A stretch of DNA of 53,194 bases from positions 1 to 53,194 of the forward strand of contig CAIZWN010000038.1 in assembly GCA_903936705.1 (NCBI GenBank), given 5' to 3'. The stretch comes from an uncultured Myxococcales bacterium. Its GTDB lineage: Bacteria > Myxococcota_A > UBA9042 > DTJE01. Made by a program: the position numbers and the translations under genes. This document shows, piece after piece, positions 51,220-53,194 of the stretch. The notes under the pieces are model-generated. The model saw only the letters and a program-made list of their open reading frames with translations. It was not told the origin of the DNA and did no database searches. Position 1 is the stretch's first letter; the number at the start of each line of letters is the position of its first letter.

Positions 51220-52910
51220 GACGGCCCCTCCTGGGAATCCCGGTGCCTGACCTCCCGCAACCGCTCCTTGACTGCTGGGGGATCAAACAGGGCTTCCCTA
51301 AGCGTCCAGCGTGAGACCCGCAACAGCAACTCGGGACGCCGTTCAAGCGCACGCAAGCAGGCCAACCTGGCCTCGGTATCCGTGGAGGTGGACCGCACCA
51401 GTCGCACGAGGGCATCGCAGCCTGAAGGCGTAGCCACCAGCGCCTCGCAGACGACACGCATGGAACGAGCAGACCATCCTTTTCCATGAGACTGCATCAA
51501 CGCCTGACCCAACAGGACTAGTGAGGAAGGGTCTCGGGCCTCGGCAAGCGCACCAAGCAACAGTCCGCCTTCCTCCGGACTGGCCTCCAGCAGAAGCTTC
51601 AGAACCATCTCGGAATTTTCCACAAGATCGCGTGATGGCAATCCAGCAAGCAGGGCACATTTGACACCCACGCGGCAGGCCCCGGCCAGCTTCAGCCCAA
51701 TGCCGCTGCCGCCCTTCACTCCCGCCGAGGAAAAAAGACGCGAAAGAACCTTGGCCTGAGGCAGGTTCAAACGTTCCGGGTCCAGCACCATGACCATCTT
51801 GTCAACGCCGCCCTGACTTGCTATCCGCACAAGTGGAGCAAGCAATTCAGCATCGGATGCGCAACGCTCGAGGATGCCATGCATCAACCCGCAGGAAAGG
51901 TGCCTGGGCGCGCGCAGCAGACATTGTGCCAGAGCAGAAGTCCCAGGACCGTCAAGCACGACGTTGCGCGCCAGTATCTCGCCAAGCGGCTGGCTCTCGA
52001 GATTGGTCAACACGGCCTTCGAATAGGGATCGTCGGTCGCCGCCAGCGAGGTCAAGAACTGCAACAGTCGTATGTCGCATCCTGAAGAAAGCAGCGAAAC
52101 GATTCGCCTGGCCAGACGATCCGGCGGAATCGTGTTCCGCAACTCGGGGTAGTGAAGAACCGCGTCCATCTCGACATCAGCCCAGGACGACCCCAAATCG
52201 CAACCCACCCTCAAATCCTGGATCTGCTGCCCGGTCAGAGTGTGACGACCGTCCTTTGCCTCGCTCTGCAACGTCATCAAGGACATCTGGAACGGCTTGC
52301 GCAGGGACGCGATGTCGATCTCTTTCGACCCGATTCGCACCGAGTTGCGCCCCGTAGTGGCTCCGCTCAGCGATCGGACCGCGGCCAGGCTCCAATCCTC
52401 CCAGCAGACCTTTGATTCCGCCGACTCCATGACCTCCATGAACGAAATCTGCAGCTCAACGTCGAACCCTTCGGCACCATCCGACCACAGCCAGTCCCGA
52501 AAGACCGCAAGGTCGTTCGCGTTCGGTTGCAGTAGGCCCAATTCCTCGGCCAGCCTCAAGACATCCCAGGCCCCGACATCCCCCTTCGGCTTGATTACGC
52601 GAAGGCCAGCCATGAATGCTGGCAGCAGCCAACGTCCATCGTTTTCGCTGGCAACCAACCCCTCCTCGCCATCCACGCGCAAAGCACGAACATCGATCTC
52701 CAACCCAGCACCTGGGCTTCCCATCCACGTATCCAGGACACGCCGCGCTATCTGGGACGATGCCGCACTCTGCGCGCGGGAAGATCGCACCAGCCCGTCG
52801 AACGACGAAGCGATGGCGCGCGAGAACTTGATGCCTTGCATCCCAATCGTGCCACCTGAACCCGTTGGCCTCTGCTGCATGACCGGCGCCAAGGATGACT
52901 GAGACCCCAT
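51216..52910 (-). CDS. Large helical repeat protein of unknown function
   Basis: 564 residues from ATG 52910 with GGAGGGAA upstream. No family recognised. The first 130 residues are mixed and contain SFDGLVRSS, and the DWLWSDGAEGFDVE region follows. From about 230 to the end, Leu/Ala-rich helical segments recur, for example FLTSLAATDDPYSKAVLTNL, ILERCASDAELLAPLVRIAS and RLACLRALERRPELLLRVSR. The spacing fits HEAT-like repeats. No signal peptide. It is the first gene of the operon with the HD-GYP-like protein and the Ser/Thr kinase, perhaps a scaffold or substrate for the kinase. Confidence 0.7.
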   Translation of the reverse strand: MGSQSSLAPVMQQRPTGSGGTIGMQGIKFSRAIASSFDGLVRSSRAQSAASSQIARRVLDTWMGSPGAGLEIDVRALRVDGEEGLVASENDGRWLLPAFMAGLRVIKPKGDVGAWDVLRLAEELGLLQPNANDLAVFRDWLWSDGAEGFDVELQISFMEVMESAESKVCWEDWSLAAVRSLSGATTGRNSVRIGSKEIDIASLRKPFQMSLMTLQSEAKDGRHTLTGQQIQDLRVGCDLGSSWADVEMDAVLHYPELRNTIPPDRLARRIVSLLSSGCDIRLLQFLTSLAATDDPYSKAVLTNLESQPLGEILARNVVLDGPGTSALAQCLLRAPRHLSCGLMHGILERCASDAELLAPLVRIASQGGVDKMVMVLDPERLNLPQAKVLSRLFSSAGVKGGSGIGLKLAGACRVGVKCALLAGLPSRDLVENSEMVLKLLLEASPEEGGLLLGALAEARDPSSLVLLGQALMQSHGKGWSARSMRVVCEALVATPSGCDALVRLVRSTSTDTEARLACLRALERRPELLLRVSRWTLREALFDPPAVKERLREVRHRDSQEGPS

Positions 52911-53194
52911 GCAGTTCCCTCCGGTCGGAAAAAAACTGGCCATTTGACCAGGATCCGGCCCGCGGCCGCGCCGCCACTAGGGCAACACCCGCCACCGCCG
53001 CCGCCTTGAACTTCAGATTTTGGTTCGCCGAAAGTTTTGCGCACGCCCACGCGAATGTCAACCAGGCTATTCTCTGACCAATCCCCTCATATCTCGGCGG
53101 GGCCGTCTGGGTCCGGTGATGGCATGGGCAGCCTTACGCAAGCCTTCGAATTTTCTCACAAACAGGTGATTTTTCATTTGACAAAACAGGGGCC
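52911..53194. other. 284-bp non-coding right edge
   Basis: No convincing coding signal on either strand. It holds the promoter candidate for the kinase operon. A plus-strand TTGACA at 53178-53183 lies too close to the window end for its -10 to be seen; it may serve a gene to the right. Confidence 0.5.
53033..53061 (-). promoter_or_regulatory. Promoter candidate for the three-gene kinase operon
   Basis: Minus strand: a perfect TTGACA (53061-53056), 17-bp spacer, AAAACT (53038-53033). Predicted start near 53026 gives a leader of about 115 bases to the ATG at 52910. The -10 is weak. Confidence 0.4.

Noticed and set aside
53178-53194. TTGACA at the right edge
   Set aside because: A -10 box would lie beyond the window, so no promoter can be supported.

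Overview
A G+C-rich bacterial chromosomal segment of about 53 kb carrying some 40 protein-coding genes, with no rRNA, tRNA, CRISPR array, transposase or phage gene that I could recognise. The organism looks like a predatory or social-type relative of the Myxococcota or former Deltaproteobacteria. The signs are two eukaryote-like Ser/Thr kinases (one fused to a PilZ domain), an NtrC-type two-component system, two PilT-type ATPases, several lipoproteins with long Asp-rich linkers, MopE-type Cys/Asp repeats with a C-type lectin domain, and NifUS. This placement is inference; no marker gene fixes it.

Bases 1-11200 hold a compact fatty-acid/polyketide-like biosynthetic locus. On the minus strand are an ACP, AcpS, a hot-dog thioesterase, a ketosynthase (KAS II type), a KAS III-like protein, a discrete acyltransferase and a 3-hydroxyacyl-CoA dehydrogenase. 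After an interrupting plus-strand gene (a DUF922-like zinc protease homologue) come two crotonases, a short PPTase-like protein and a B12-binding radical SAM enzyme. A second B12/radical SAM protein converges on it from the left edge and is cut by the window. No dedicated ketoreductase or FabZ dehydratase is present; beta-oxidation-type enzymes stand in their place. Three enzymes (PPTase-like, acyltransferase, KAS III-like) lack residues normally essential in their families. This is the most unusual part of the window.

Bases 11300-20650 are mixed: a Cys-rich unknown protein, a fused acyl-CoA:carboxylate CoA-transferase, a DUF2147 secreted protein, a dolichol-kinase-like CTP-dependent lipid kinase, the Ser/Thr kinase-PilZ fusion, an OmpA-family protein and the ABC-F ATPase EttA. 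Bases 20700-27310 carry a Cys-rich lipoprotein, a histidine kinase and an NtrC-family regulator joined by 4-bp overlaps, plus a GH106-like glycoside hydrolase lipoprotein.

Bases 27500-46200 are dominated by cell-surface proteins: a metallophosphoesterase lipoprotein, a ThuA-like lipoprotein, two large Cys-rich lipoproteins and two outer-membrane beta-barrel candidates. Between them lie a single-subunit molybdopterin oxidoreductase, a metallo-beta-lactamase-fold hydrolase, an OPT transporter, a PfkB kinase and a PilT pair, one member with HEAT repeats. Bases 46390-48600 are nifU-nifS, probably the house-keeping Fe-S assembly system. Bases 48630-52910 form a minus-strand three-gene operon of a large repeat protein, a degenerate HD-GYP-like protein and a second Ser/Thr kinase.

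Several neighbouring genes overlap by ATGA or GTGA, which supports the operon assignments. Start sites below were chosen from Shine-Dalgarno spacing and overlaps read directly in the sequence.
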